Assembly: GCF_037975245.1 (NCBI RefSeq)
Contig: NC_092580.1
Span: forward strand, 3,200,501-3,264,500
Source: Apostichopus japonicus
Lineage: Eukaryota > Echinodermata > Holothuroidea > Aspidochirotida > Stichopodidae
DNA: 64,000 nt
Direction: 5' to 3'
Numbering within the stretch: the first letter of the stretch is position 1; every line of letters begins with the position of its first letter. Shown here in pieces: positions 1-11,289 of the stretch. A program made the position numbers and the translations under genes. Below the pieces are notes generated by a model. The model was not told the origin of the DNA. It saw nothing but the letters and a program-made list of their open reading frames with translations, and did not search any database.

Positions 1-997
1 TCTTTACACCTGATAATGTATGATATAAACCATAATGTAAATCACTTTCATCAGTATTAACACTATCTACATACTGTTCATTAGTGTCCTTATTACTAGA
101 ACTAACGTTAGGCTCACCATCCTCCATAGGCCTATAGCTAGTTGAGACGGAGTGGTTGCGGTGACCCCCTGTCCTCGTCTGATTCTGCGAACTTTTCTGG
201 CTTTGAGGTCCCTTAGCCCCAGATCGGCAAGCTCTTTGAATATGACCCTTCTTCCCGCACGAATGACAGTTTACCTCGCGAAACCTGCAATCATCGGGCT
301 TGTGGTTGCTTCCCCCGCAGCGATAGCATGATTGTGCACTGTTAGCTTGCCAGGGTTGCTGATTAGGCCTATTGTGCTTGTCGTTGTTTCTATTAGTCCC
401 CTGACCCCTTCGTCCTTGACCTTGAGGGCTCCGCCAATTCAATCTGTTTGTACTCACAGAACTTCCTGCATCGATATGTTCCCTTGTTGCTATGCCAGCC
501 ATTTCGTCTGCAAGACACTTGGTTTTAGCTTTGTCAAACGTCAGATCAGCGGTTGAGAGTAGCTGCGTCTGAGTTTTCACAAATCGTGTGTGCAGTCCCG
601 AGACCAGTCTGTCTCGCAGTGCCTCCAGTAGAAATGCGTTGAAATCGCAATGGGTTGCTAAGTTCTTCAAGCGAACAATAAAGTCTGCAACTGACTCGGT
701 TTCAGACTGTGAAGCAGCCCAAAATTTAAAACGTTCAGCGATCACGATCGGTTTCGGTGAAAAATGTCCTTTCAGGATGGTTTTCAGATGCGCGTACGTC
801 TGTGTACACGGCTTGTCTGGGCTACATACCGTTTTCAAGAGCTTGAAAGTCTCAGCGCCCACCATAGCGAGAAAAAAATTAGCCTGTCTCGCCTCGGCAA
901 TATCGTTTGCCACTATAAAGGCATCGCAGCGATCTGCGTAATCTTCGAAGCTTTCGACTGTGTTGTCAAACGGCCCGATATTCCCGTAAACTGCCAT
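1..997 (-). CDS. Gag protein of an LTR retrotransposon (5' part, runs off window edge)
   Basis: Reading the minus strand from an ATG at 997-995 gives an open frame to position 1, so the ORF is cut by the window edge. The N-terminus reads MAVYGNIGPFDNTVESFEDY, followed by a helical capsid-like region with repeated 'F..WAASQSETESVADFIVRL' style segments typical of Ty3/Gypsy gag. Near 220-330 lie two zinc-knuckle-like boxes, CYRCGG..HKPDDC and CHSCGKKGHIQRAC; the second is canonical CX2CX4HX4C. After them comes a Ser/Gln/Asn-rich tail. Gag packages element RNA in cytoplasmic particles. The ORF starts about 60 bp inside the candidate LTR at 1059-1410, as expected for a gag leader. A pol gene would lie to the left, outside the window. 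Clade assignment is not possible without pol. Confidence 0.85.
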   Translation of the reverse strand, partial: MAVYGNIGPFDNTVESFEDYADRCDAFIVANDIAEARQANFFLAMVGAETFKLLKTVCSPDKPCTQTYAHLKTILKGHFSPKPIVIAERFKFWAASQSETESVADFIVRLKNLATHCDFNAFLLEALRDRLVSGLHTRFVKTQTQLLSTADLTFDKAKTKCLADEMAGIATREHIDAGSSVSTNRLNWRSPQGQGRRGQGTNRNNDKHNRPNQQPWQANSAQSCYRCGGSNHKPDDCRFREVNCHSCGKKGHIQRACRSGAKGPQSQKSSQNQTRTGGHRNHSVSTSYRPMEDGEPNVSSSNKDTNEQYVDSVNTDESDLHYGLYHTLSGVK

Positions 998-1058
998 GTT
1001 TACAATACAGAAATATTCTGGGTTATATTATAGGTTCTTCCTTAGTTCGTCGCCAGTT

Positions 1059-1410
1059 TGTTATACCCTGGATTAATGGAGGATTATCCTGATTCCTAGC
1101 GATATAACAAGAAGACAAATGCTAAGTGTTTACAGCACATGCGGCCATATTGAACTGTTTATTTTCATCAGGTCACATGCAGGTCACAACAACTTTACCA
1201 AAATAGATGGCGTGATACTGATATATAACACAGATCTTTTGGTTTCTTTGTCGTTTCTCTGCCCCGTGATTGTCTCTGTATAACCTATCTTGGCTGCACG
1301 GGTGGTGTCCAGCTGTGTAAAAGATGGCGAGTTTAATCAATGTGATATGTATAATATATAAAAGCAAGTTTCTTGTCACAACTAAACGAAAGGGTTATGT
1401 TGGTTATACA
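1059..1410 (-). repeat. Candidate 5' LTR of the gag-bearing retrotransposon
   Basis: On the plus strand the segment begins TGTTATACC and ends GGTTATACA, giving TG...CA ends and short imperfect inverted termini. Immediately inside it, the minus strand reads AAC then TGGCGACGAAC, a plausible primer-binding site because it starts with TGG. The gag ORF begins 60 bp further in. The partner LTR is outside the window, so the outer boundary at 1410 is inferred. Confidence 0.5.
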
Positions 1411-1831
1411 GGAAACTTTTGAAAAAAGTACCTGGTACATGATATTTTAACAAGCTAAACAAATCACAATAATATATTCCATATTTCAAAAAAGAGTCGG
1501 GTGGGTGGGGGGACAGTCCACACAACCCATGGATTTATGCCTTAGGGAAAAAAGGTTTTTAATTAGCTACAGAAATCGAAACGTGTACTCGTTCATCAAC
1601 ATGTGCTGTTCTTTTTAAGAAAAGGGGCTCTTTAGAGGTTCCCTGTCACTGTGAACCCCCCCCCCCCCACATTCAAATTATTTTCAGACTAGATCGAAGG
1701 TTTTTCTATAGAATGTTGTAAACATTTTCATCTTTGTGTTAAAACGTTTTCATCTTCATAAGGTTCACATGATATGGTTTCAAAATCACTCAGACCTTCT
1801 TACTTAATAGAGAGCATTTATGGAGGGAATG
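1411..1831. other. No gene seen
   Basis: AT-rich DNA with a G-rich run near 1500 and a C-run near 1657. No coding or structural signal that I can support. Confidence 0.6.
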
Positions 1832-1871
1832 CAGGTGCGTATCCAGGGGGGGCGTTGGGGGCGCGCGCCCC

Positions 1872-2042
1872 CCGGGTAAGAAAAAGAGGAGAGAAAAAAA
1901 AGAGAAGAAAAAAGGAAAAAAGAGGGGAAAAAAGAGGAGGAGGAGAGGAAGGAAGGGAAAAGAAAAAGAAGAAAGAGAGAAAAGGGAGAAAAGGAGGGAG
2001 TAAAAGAAAAACGCGAAGACACCGGGAAGAGAAAGAGAAACA
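1872..2042. repeat. Polypurine low-complexity tract
   Basis: About 170 bp almost purely A and G on the plus strand. It creates open frames of Lys/Arg/Glu on one strand and Phe/Ser/Leu on the other, neither of which is a credible protein. Such mirror-like purine tracts can adopt triplex DNA; that is an inference. Confidence 0.9.
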
Positions 2043-2287
2043 GTGACATCATTACAGCGCTGAAGGGTAGCCAGTGACGGATCAATGATTTCGTAAAAGT
2101 GTGACTCACCCTACCCCTTACACCGACAACTCCATTTTTTGACGTTTCCATTTTCCTCTCTCACTAATGATCTATATATATACTATATATGGTCTATCAT
2201 AACGCGTGTGTAGAATTGTGCTATGAAACCAACTGTGGCTGGTCTCGAACTCGACCGTGTCGTCGGGGAACATGACGCATTTTGGGA

Positions 2288-2606
2288 TGGGGGCGACCGC
2301 CCGCCCCCCCCCCCATTCAGCAATTTTTTAAATGATATCGCTAAGTAATCTCAAAATAGAAAGTGCTTAGATGCAACTTACAAGGCCTGGGAAGTGTCAT
2401 TTCCAGCGATCTGGGAGACCAAAATTTGCTTGTACGCTTCGCGCTAACAAATGGTCCTGGGTAGTGCCATTTCCAGCGATCTGGGAGGCATTTTCGGCCA
2501 AAATTTTCTTGTACGCTTCGCGCCAACCTATGGTGGCGCTACGCTTAGATAATTTGCCTACAGGCTTCGCCCCTCCCTTGGCAAATTCCTCGCTACCCTC
2601 GTGTTC
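2288..2606 (+). mobile_element. Degenerate copy of the ~300-bp TIR element family
   Basis: Matches the better preserved copy at 28453-28751 over most of its length: the GGGGCGACCGCC motif, 'CAAAATAGAAA.TGCTTA.ATGCAACTTACAAGGCCTGGGAAGTG' (shared in pieces) and the right end around TTCGCCCCTCCC..TGGCAAATTCCT. The terminal repeats have decayed. A second tandem piece of the core (TCCTGGGTAGTGCCATTTCC) lies at 2456, so the core is partly duplicated here. Confidence 0.65.
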
Positions 2607-2958
2607 GAATTTGTAACGCAAACAGCAGATATCACATCATATCAGTGAGCATGAAAATGGCGTTCCAGGATGAAAAGCCTCAAAACTGTCCGACTTGCCT
2701 GAAAAAATAACCAAAAATATTCGCGAGCGAAGCGCACGTTCAACGTGTTAATGTCAATATCATATAAGCAAGCATCGGTTATTACATCGCATGCCATCAT
2801 GTACCGTTCGGTCCGTTAAAATTGCGCAGTATACCGCGGGATGCTAATGTAAACAACGACATGTCTCATGTAGATGTATAAAAAACATGGAGGTCCAATT
2901 ATGTCAAAACTCTCTTTTACATTAGTAATGGCGAATTAGGGGCTGCACCGCCACCGCG

Positions 2959-3339
2959 CAGTGGCGGAGCGTCCATACGGTCAGGGGGGGCGGATGCCCC
3001 CCCCCTGACGGACTCAAATGGACTGCTGGCGCCTTTTTCAGCTCTTTACCACTTTTTACTTATTCTAGATTATTGACTTTTTTATTGCGCTCTCATCTAC
3101 TTATTGACATTTCTCACATTTTGTTGGTGTAATTTGGCGATGACACCTTATTCTTCGTTTATCTGCAAATTAGCCAGGCCCGGAAAGGGTCATTTCCGGC
3201 GATCTAGGGAGTATCTTTACTCAAAAAATTTTTGTACGCTACGCGCCAACCAGTGGTGGCGCTCCGCTTAGATAGTGTCGAAAGCGCCCCTACAGACCAT
3301 TCTCGCCCCTCCTGACCAATACCCCTAGCTCCGCCACTG
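2959..3339. mobile_element. TIR element, 381 bp, with near-perfect 8-bp target duplication
   Basis: The ends CAGTGGCGGAGC and GCTCCGCCACTG are perfect inverted repeats. Flanks are CCACCGCG (2951-2958) and CCGCCGCG (3340-3347), an 8-bp direct repeat with one mismatch, which fits hAT-type insertion. The inside has G and C runs near the left end and the shared core block at 3176-3280 (TCATTTCCGGCGATCT, TTTTTGTACGCTACGCGCC, GGCGCTCCGCTTAGATAG). It is non-coding and so non-autonomous. Confidence 0.75.
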
Positions 3340-4026
3340 CCGCCGCGCCTCCTACGCCTATGTGTGTAGTGTTCGGTTTTCGGAAATATCTGCTATTTTT
3401 TCATTTCCTACAACCAAGTTTGATAATAGCCGTTATAAGAGGTTTTAATATTTCTACACCAATAAATTAACTGTGTCTGAATTTTCGAAAATTTCTGACC
3501 AACATTCTGCATCACACTTCCCTCTACTCGTGCAATTTTGACCGGTCTGTTAGGGGTTGAAGGAAGTTTTTCTATATTGGTTGTCCATAGATGACATTTT
3601 GTACAACATTATGGGTATGTTTTCAAGTGAGTTTATTCACGAGAAATGTGAATTTTCAAATTCTAAACAAATACGGGGCTTAAAACCTTGAAAAGTGGGG
3701 CTGACGGGTATTGTGGGCCGCGACGTAGAATCACCTACAAAAGCAAAGACCCACAGGAGATGCGATCAGGTCGAACATGATGTGTGCCGGGTTGACAATC
3801 TTCAAAATGGTTATGGATGGGAAAAAAACTATTAGGAAATACTTGGTTCTCAGGCAAAAAGTGTACATCTGGTTGGTCATTTCAAGCCTGAGAAGTGCCG
3901 TTTCCGGTGATCTGGGGGGTATCAAAACAAGAAATTTTCTTGTACGCTGCGCGCCAACCGATGGTGGCGCTCCGCTTAGATAGTAATTCGCGCCCCCCGG
4001 GTTTGAAAATCCTGGATACGCGCCTG

Positions 4027-4820
4027 GAATGGACATTGAAAGCGGATGGCATGATTTTCCGACACGACATTAAAAAAAGGACGTCAAGAGAAACTTGTGT
4101 GTAGAGCTAATTATAGGCTAAATATGCATCAGATTGCACTATTCCATATGCAGAATAATATGTCAGTAAATTTCGACGTATATTTTGTCGCGATCGCCAG
4201 CTAGGACTGACAAGCGGAGCGGCGGGAAGGGGGGGGGGCGGTTGGGGAATTACGGGAAATGCTGTCCGAACTCGCTCATGACCCCCTTTTGTCCGACCAG
4301 TACTATATTATTATTAACCGCCCTCGAATATGGGGAGAGGATAAGAAAGATAGTGATCAGGAGTTAGTGATATACTGAATATAGTGCCAGGGTTCTTCGT
4401 GGGGGTGAGGTTGCTCACCCCAGACATTTGCACGTACGGTGAACGTCACGCGCACACGCAGACACTACGAGTACGAAGGCCAGATAAAAAAAGATGGCGC
4501 GGTACTATTGAGACCGCGCCTCATACAACTTTGTACAGAAAATCCTCTTCTACGGTGACATGGACACCAAATATTGCATAGTCTACTGAAAATCAAGGAT
4601 CTGCACTTTTATCATTAGAATTTGGGACGTTTATATGCCAAATAGTAAGTAGTATTAATGCATGTGCTATTTGATTATTAGCTAGTGACCTTGTAACGAT
4701 AGGTTACGACGACAACGTACACTGCGTAGCCTAGGCTACAACTAAAAGAATCAGTGTCAGTCAGAATATTAACACTAGGCAGCAGCCATTATTTAAGAAT
4801 GAACAGACTCTTGGTCTTGG
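4027..4820. other. No gene seen
   Basis: Mixed-composition DNA with a G-run near 4232. Short open frames here have no recognisable domain. Nothing supportable. Confidence 0.5.
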
Positions 4821-4829
4821 TGTGATACT

Positions 4830-5198
4830 TCACAAATCGCCCCTGATGTGGCTGTTGACGTGCAGTCTTTCGAGTTTTGCTTAATGGTGCTGCTGACTTC
4901 CCAGCATGAACTTGAAGGAGGCGGTGTTTGGTGCTGATTTTAGATCAGATGGGAGTGCATTCCACTGAGGAATGGTGGGAGGATAAAGCGAATATTTATA
5001 ACAGTTCTTTTGAGCTTGAGGAACTTTATAATTCCAACTGTGAGATTGATGCGTAGTTGGTTTGTCTTCAACCTCTTCAAGAAGGTTATTTATGTTGCTT
5101 GGAATTAGGCCATGAGTCTCTTTATATATGGTAACAAGTCATGCTTTGATTCATCTGTTTTCGAGAGTATCCCAATTGAGATCTTTTAACATGTCTGT
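4830..5198 (-). pseudogene. LINE reverse transcriptase, C-terminal end (left part of split copy)
   Basis: The minus strand from 5198 reads MLKDLNWDTLENR, stop, then further LINE-like sequence including TTHQSHSWNYKVPQAQKN and PTIPQWNALPSDL, a typical C-terminal region of CR1/L2/Jockey-type RT proteins ('FF.RTI..WN.LP'). The TGA after ENR looks like a decayed CGA codon. The fragment is continuous with 9873-11210 once the Gypsy insertion is removed. The gene is dead. Confidence 0.75.
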
Positions 5199-5459
5199 TG
5201 TAATATTCTTGATGATAATTATACAAGAGATGATTCGAAGAGGAGTTGTTATGGCTTTGACTTCTGTATTCAGAGTGTCTCATTATACACACTCATTGTT
5301 CTTAACTACTTCTACTAACATGCGTCATATACAAACATTCCTAAGAGTGACCACAGCCCCATGCTTCTTAGGGTAGGTTGGTGGTTACAACAGGACATAT
5401 TGTGGTTGCTAAAGGGTGGTGTAAAATACAATACTGTAGAATGAGTACAATATGTTACA
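5199..5459 (-). repeat. 3' LTR of Gypsy copy 1
   Basis: 261 bp with TG...CA ends, identical to 9612-9872 except at one position. As the 3' LTR of a minus-strand element it would carry the polyadenylation region. Confidence 0.96.
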
Positions 5460-5472
5460 TCTCCCTTTTTTC
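5460..5472 (-). other. Polypurine tract of Gypsy copy 1
   Basis: The minus strand reads AAAAAAGGGAGA directly before the 3' LTR, the expected plus-strand primer of reverse transcription. The same AAAGGGAGA motif occurs at 54274 in copy 2. Confidence 0.85.
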
Positions 5473-5650
5473 AGTTAAAATAAATTTAAGGATGTGGATG
5501 AGAAACAATTTACTTATCCAGAAATATACTTGAATGATAATGACCTAACACTGCATAACTGTAAACTCAATCTCTAGCAAAGATTTGACTACTGGTTCTA
5601 AGTTACCAAATGACTTCCGCTTCACTACCAAAATAATTAAATTCCTTTGG

Positions 5651-8600
5651 TCACATTTCATAGTCACTGTGCCAACGTGGTTTTGTCTTTGCTCTAATAC
5701 TTCTTCGAAAATCAGTGTTCGTGGTTTGGTCCTCTGAAGAGGTTTGTTCATTGTCAGAATTAACTATGTCATTGTCGTCATATCTGTCATAACTAAATGT
5801 TTCACCAGTTTTAAGTAAATGTTTGCGGTTGCGTCTATACTGTACACCTTCAGCTGTCTCTACATACAGTAGTATGATCTGGGCTGCTCAGCCTTAGATA
5901 CAATAGTGGCTGGTTTCCAACCTTTGTCAGTCTGTAGGCGAATATTATCTCCTGGTTGCAGTTCTGGTAATTTCTTTGTCTGTCGGTCGTAATATGTTTT
6001 TTGTGTTTGTCTCTTCTCTACCAGTCTTTTGTGTACTGTCTCTGGCTTCAGTATTTTCGGCTTGAGTAAATGCTCAGTCGTTGGAAGTACTTAGGGTATT
6101 TGTCCTTCGTCCAAAAAGTTGTTGTACAGGTGATCCAAGAATATTATCTCTTGGTGTATTCCTGTAGTCTAATAAAGCTAGGTATGGATCTTGTCCACTC
6201 TCCTTTGCCTTCATTAGCAAAGCCTTTGCAATCTGCACCCCTTTCTCTGCCATGCCATTAGACTGAGGATGGTATGGACTAGACGTAATATGATGAAATT
6301 TATAAAGTTTCGAAAAACTGTCAAATTGCCAACTTTTGAATTGGGGTCCATTATCTGTGATAAGGACATCTGGAATACCATGGCGTGCAAATTGTGATTT
6401 ACAATGTACTATAACAGTTTCACTCTTAGTACTAGGTAAATGTGAAATTTCAAAGTACCCAGAGAAATAATCAATTAAAATCAAATAGTTATTTCTATTC
6501 CACTCAAAGAGATCAGCACCCAGCTTCTGCCAAGGTCTTTGAGGAATCTCATGAGATTGTAGAGGTTCTTTTTTATTCTGCCTCCCGTGTGTGTTACAGA
6601 TGGAACACTTTGAAATTAAATCTTCAATTTCAGCACTCATTTGAGGCCAAAACATAATGTGCCTTGCTCTTCGTTTACATTTTTCAACGCCAAGGTGAGC
6701 ATTGTGGACTGTTGAATTAAAATACTAGATCTTAGTGTAGTTGGAATAATTAACTTGTCCCCTCTAAACAATAGACCATCACTTACAGTGATTTCATGTT
6801 TATAATTCCAGTACGGTTTTGCACCTATAGGGACGTCTGTCCTTGAACTAGGCCATCCTTGCCTGGTTAGCTCAATCAGCTCTCCCAAGGCTTCATCACC
6901 ACTTGTAGCATGCAACATTTCACTCATTTTGGTTTTAGAAATTGGCAGCATTTCAAGTCGAGCCACCTCAAATTCCTTTTCACCCAAATTGTCTGCTTCT
7001 TGTTTTAAACTTGCTCTAGACAATGTGTCAGCAATAAATAACTCTGCCCCTGGTCGGTATTGTACACTCAGGGGGTATTTCTGTACTTTCATTAACATTT
7101 GCTGAAGTCGATGTGGAGTTTGATACAAGGGTTTCTTAAAAATTGGTTCTAATGGTTTGTGATCTGTTTCAACATGAATTGATTTCTGACCATACAGGTA
7201 CTCATGAAAACGCTCACAACCAAACACAATGGCCAGCATTTCTTTTTCGATTTGGGCGTAATTTTGCTGACTCTTAGTCAATGATTTAGAAGCATACGCT
7301 ACTGGGGACCCTTCTTGTAGAATTACTGCTCTGACACCGAGGCTACTAGAATCTACTGATAAGGTTACTTCTTTTGTGACATCAAACAATTTTAGAACAG
7401 GGGCCTGCGTAATCTTTTCTTTAAGCCTTTGAAAACTCTTTTGTTGAGCATCTCCCCATTCCCAGTGCACACCTTTCTCAAGAAGTGCCCTTAAGGGTGC
7501 TCTCTCTGTAGACAAATTTGGGATAAATTTTGCTAAATAGGTAATTACACCCATAAACCTTTGTAACCCTTCCTTATCTTCTGGGGACTTCATTTCTGTG
7601 ACAGCTCTGACCTTCTCTGGGTCAACCTTGAGCCCACTCTCACTTAACACATGACCTAGATAGGTAATTTCAGATTTTCTTATCTGACATTTACTTTTGT
7701 TAAGTTTGACTTTTCTAAGTCGGCTTCTCTCCAAAACATTACGTAACCACTGGTCATGCTCTGCTACCGTCTCTCCCCAGATTAGAATGTCGTCTGCTAC
7801 GATTTCAACTCCTTCAATACTTTCATACACCTGGCTCATAACATCTTGGAAAACTTCCGGAGCTGAACAAATTCCAAACGGCAGCCTATTAAATTTAAAT
7901 CGTCCAAATGGAGTATTAAATGTGCAGAACTTGGAACTTTCTTCGTCAAGTTTGATCTGCCAGAAACCTGAGCTTGCGTCCAAAACTGAAAATACTTTCG
8001 CTTTTGGCATTCCCGATACCACCTCTTCAATAGTGCGCATAGGAAAATGTTCCCTGCTGATCGCTTTGTTCAAGTCTCTGGGGTCAATGCAAATGCGGGT
8101 TTTGTTTGGTTTAATGATGGTCACCATACTATTCACCCACTGTGTTGGCTCATGCACTCGCTCAATTACATTAAGCTTTTCCATTCTCTCAAGTTCCTTT
8201 TGAACTCTGTCCCGAAGAGCTACGGGCAATTTTCGGGGCGGGTGAATGACTGGTGGAACATTAGGATCTACTGTTATATGATGCGTCACATCTGTGATTT
8301 CGCCTAATCCTTCGAAAACATCCTTGTATTCATCCAGGATGTCTGACTTTTGTTCTTCCTTTGTGGTGAAGACACGTTTGATGAGCTCTAAATTTTGACT
8401 GCTCTCCAGCCCTAACAAACATTGTGGTGAACCATCTACTACTTGGAAATCTAGCACATGGTAGCGGTCCTTATACTCCCAAAGTAAGTTAATGTGTCCA
8501 AGGGGACTCAATCTTTGTCCTCCATAACCCACAAGTTTTGTTCCGCTTTTAGTCAGAGGTTGTTTTGTGACACGTTGGTATGTGGCATAATTAGTGACAT

Positions 8601-9543
8601 TGCACTCTGCTCCAGTGTCAATTGTGAATAGCACTGGCTTATCCTCAAGCTTGAGTGTCACTTCCCATTTTTCTTTGTTTGTGATGGAATCGTTCTTTGT
8701 CATTCCAATAAAAAACTCATCAATTTCTGGGTCAGAATCTGAATCTCTCCCCTGGGATTTGACTACTCTGACTTCTTTTGGTTTTTGCTTTGGTGCATTT
8801 TCTTGCTTGCTTCTACAAACTACTGCAAAATGATTCAGTTTTCCACAGTTTCTACATGATAGCCCTTTAGCTGGACAATCATGATTCTGAGTCCACGCCC
8901 TGCCACATTTAAAACATGACTGTGTCTGATTCTGAAACTTTTTGTTTCTTAGTGTATTAGAATTCGCAAAAGTTCTTACCGTTTGCAAGTTCTTTTCTGT
9001 GTCTGCTGTGAACGACTTCATTTGGTGTGTTGTAGCTTCACTTGCACGGCAAATGTCCACAGCTTTCTTTAACGTCAGGTCCTCTTCACGGAGAAGACGT
9101 CGACGGATCTGGTCATCACAGACCCCGCACACGATCGTGTCACGAATTAATCCTTCTGCTAAGGTTCCAAATTCGCAACTTTTCGATTTGTTACGTAATT
9201 CCGTCACATAATGGTCGATGGTCTCATGTTGCTTTTGGTTTGTAGTATTGAATATGTGGCGTTCCCACGTTATGTTCTTCCTGGGTGCACAGTACTCCTC
9301 AAATTTCTCCATTACTTTATTAAGTGTCTTTTCATCTCCTGCTTCCTGCCATTGGAATGAGTTGTAAATTTCAACTGCATCCTCCCCAGCAATATGAAGT
9401 AATGCTGCGCTCTTTACTTCATCTGTTTTAGCGGCTATACCACTTGCAGAAATGTATAGAAGAAACATTTGCTTCCATTTCCTCCAGTTTTCCGCAAGGT
9501 TTCCTTGAAGGCTCAACTCGCCTGGTTGTCTCAGCTGATCCAT
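5651..9543 (-). pseudogene. Gypsy gag-pol polyprotein, frameshifted
   Basis: The uninterrupted part runs from 9543 to 6637. I choose the ATG at 9543 (MDQLRQPGELSLQGN) over an upstream one at 9564 because the intact sister ORF starts at the same place (MDQLKQPSSLSLQGN). Domains in order: gag; two zinc-knuckle boxes (CFKCGR..., and canonical CRNCGKLNHFAVVC); aspartic protease DTGAECNV; reverse transcriptase with VADD in place of YxDD; RNase H (VDSSS..., ETDHKPL). Relative to the sister, frame breaks occur near 6710 (around the integrase zinc-binding region), near 6090 and near 5870. The integrase DD-E core (6074-6655, LFEW, DNGPQF, MAEKGV) and the C-terminal tail ending at the stop at 5651-5653 lie in other frames. 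One ORF can no longer make the full polyprotein. Confidence 0.93.
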
Positions 9544-9598
9544 ATGTGCAATTTCCAGTAACAAATTAGAAAATTCTTAAAATAAGGATAACTTTTTC

Positions 9599-9611
9599 AC
9601 TTCTGACACCA
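9599..9611 (-). other. Primer-binding site of Gypsy copy 1
   Basis: The minus strand reads TGGTGTCAGAAGT immediately after the LTR end, starting with TGG as needed to pair with a tRNA 3' CCA. It is identical in copy 2 (58369-58381). The tRNA was not identified. Confidence 0.85.
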
Positions 9612-9872
9612 TGTAATATTCTTGATGATAATTATACAAGAGATGATTCGAAGAGGAGTTGTTATGGCTTTGACTTCTGTATTCAGAGTGTCTCATTATA
9701 CACACTCATTGTTCTTAACTACTTCTACTAACATGCGTCATATACAAACATTCCTAAGAGTGACCACAGCCCCATGCTTCTTAGGGTAGGTTGGTGGTTA
9801 CAACAGGACATATTGTGGTTGCTAAAGGGTGGTGTAAAGTACAATACTGTAGAATGAGTACAATATGTTACA
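9612..9872 (-). repeat. 5' LTR of Gypsy copy 1
   Basis: 261 bp with TG...CA ends, followed by the TCTGT target duplication at 9873-9877. It would supply the element promoter. No clear TATA box was identified. Confidence 0.96.
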
Positions 9873-11210
9873 TCTGTGACACTACTAAAGCGTCTATACT
9901 CATTTTTGACGAACCTGGCAGCTCGTCGTTGAACTTTTGCCAAGGATTCTTTGTGGATTTGCTGATGAGGGTCCCAGATTACACTGGCATATTCCAGTTT
10001 GGGTCTAACAAGAGCTTTACAGTATAAGCTGTTTCTCTTGCCGATGATGCACAATTCCAAAAATTACGTTTGATTGACCAAGTATTTTATTCGCACTGTT
10101 TAATGACTAGTTGATGTGTTTTGACCAGGTAGGGTCACTTGAAAGTTCGACTCCAAGGTAGGATGGAGTCGCCCATTGAGTACTCATGATATATTCTTCT
10201 TGTGAGTCATCCGTATAATGAAGCAGTTTGATTTGTTGAATCTCATCTGCCATGCTGACTCCCAGTTACAAAGTGAATTTAGGTCTTTTTGAAAATTGGC
10301 ACAATCACTACAGGAATTTATTTGTCGGTACAGAATTAAATCATCTGCGTACATTCTTACATCAGAAGCGACACAGTCGGGTAGGTTGTTTATGTAGACT
10401 AGGAACAGCAGGGGACCCAAAACTGTACCCTGTGGGACTCTGGAAAATACAGGAGAACTTGTTGATGACTCCCCGTCAATAATGACATTTTGAGTTCTGT
10501 TGGATAGAAAATCCTCAATCCACCTGTTGGTATTGAGTCTGATGCCAAGATGTTCAAGTTTCATCAGGAGGCGTCTGTGAGGAACTACTGTACATCAAAT
10601 GCTTTGCTAAAATCCATAATACAGAGATCTACATGACCTCGATTTTCCAGTATTTGAGTTAAATCATCTACAAGTCCGGCTAACTGCGTTTCACATGATC
10701 TCCTGCGACAAAACCCATGTTGTTTATCACTAAGTATGGAGTATTTATCAAAATGAGTCATCATATTACTAACAGTGATATATTCAAGCTGTTTACAGAT
10801 ATACTTGTAAGGGAGACCGGGCGGTACTGTACTTTGATGGAGCAGATCTGTCACCTTTTTTAAATATGTACAGGAGAGACATTGGCCTTCCGCTAGTCAC
10901 ATGGAATTGTACCAGTGGACAAAGATTTCTGGAAGAGCTTTTGAAATATCGGAGCAATAGCAGTAGAACATTCCTTCAAAATCCTTGCTGGAATATTGTC
11001 AGGGCCTGTAGCTTTGTGGACTTACATATTTTTTAGGAGTTTCTCAATCCCAGAGGTGGTAACTATAATGTTGGGCATGTCTGGTGTGGTACTCTCTTCA
11101 AGATAAGGAAGGTTTTGTGTCTCTTCTTTTGTGAACACTGAGCAAAATTGAGTGTTCAGAGCTTCAGCTTTTTCTCTAGCATTAGAGACCAATCGACCCA
11201 TGGAGTGCAG
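9873..11210 (-). pseudogene. LINE reverse transcriptase (CR1/L2/Jockey-like), right part of split copy
   Basis: Minus-strand frames, read from right to left, give the order of a non-LTR RT: a linker with AREKAEALNTQFCSVFT (near 11160), then LEYITVSNMMTHFDKY.ILSDKQHGF and the RT motif DLCIMDFSKAFD (10585-10854). Next come SRVPQGTVLGPLLFLVYIN and the catalytic YADD (10184-10564), and the C-terminal CKALVRPKLEYASVIWDP (9880-10030). Frames change near 10575 and 11000, so the copy is dead. There is no endonuclease domain, so it is 5' truncated. It continues into 4830-5198 across the Gypsy insertion. Confidence 0.9.
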
Positions 11211-11289
11211 TGGGCTGACACCGAATACACCGACTCGCATGAATGTGGTGTAGCCTAACACGACAATGCATGCTTGCATTGTTAATGTT

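Larger units (their letters stand above)
1832..4026. mobile_element. Putative composite TIR DNA transposon (non-autonomous)
   Basis: The left end CAGGTGCGTATCCAGG (1832-1847) and the right end CCTGGATACGCGCCTG (4011-4026) are inverted copies with one mismatch in 16. G/C-rich runs lie just inside both ends. GAATG occurs directly outside each end, too short to prove a target duplication. No transposase is visible. Near 3890-3985 it carries the internal block (GAAGTGCCGTTTCCGG, then TTTTCTTGTACGC, GGTGGCGCTCCGCTTAGATAG) shared with several other elements in this window. Two other TIR units (2288-2606, 2959-3339) sit inside. An alternative is that the two ends belong to separate truncated copies. 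Confidence 0.45.
5199..9872 (-). mobile_element. Complete Ty3/Gypsy LTR retrotransposon (copy 1), ORF broken
   Basis: Two 261-bp LTRs (5199-5459, 9612-9872) flank a minus-strand gag-pol. Both LTRs run TGTAATATTC...ATATGTTACA in plus orientation. The 5-bp target duplication TCTGT lies at 5194-5198 and 9873-9877. PBS and PPT are next to the LTRs as expected. By eye the LTRs differ at a single base (AAAATACA against AAAGTACA near 5425/9838), so the insertion is recent. It sits inside an older LINE copy of the same orientation. It is closely related to the element at 54005-58650. Confidence 0.97.

Noticed and set aside
1774-2046. 90-residue Lys/Arg/Glu-rich frame
   Set aside because: It is the translation of a pure purine tract; the reverse strand gives an equally open Phe/Ser frame. 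No protein evidence.
4185-4581. Two short plus-strand ORFs
   Set aside because: Basic, low-similarity peptides over G-rich DNA with no supporting signals.
7697-8307. Plus-strand ORFs across the Gypsy region
   Set aside because: They are antisense shadows of the conserved reverse-transcriptase sequence; the same frames appear over copy 2.
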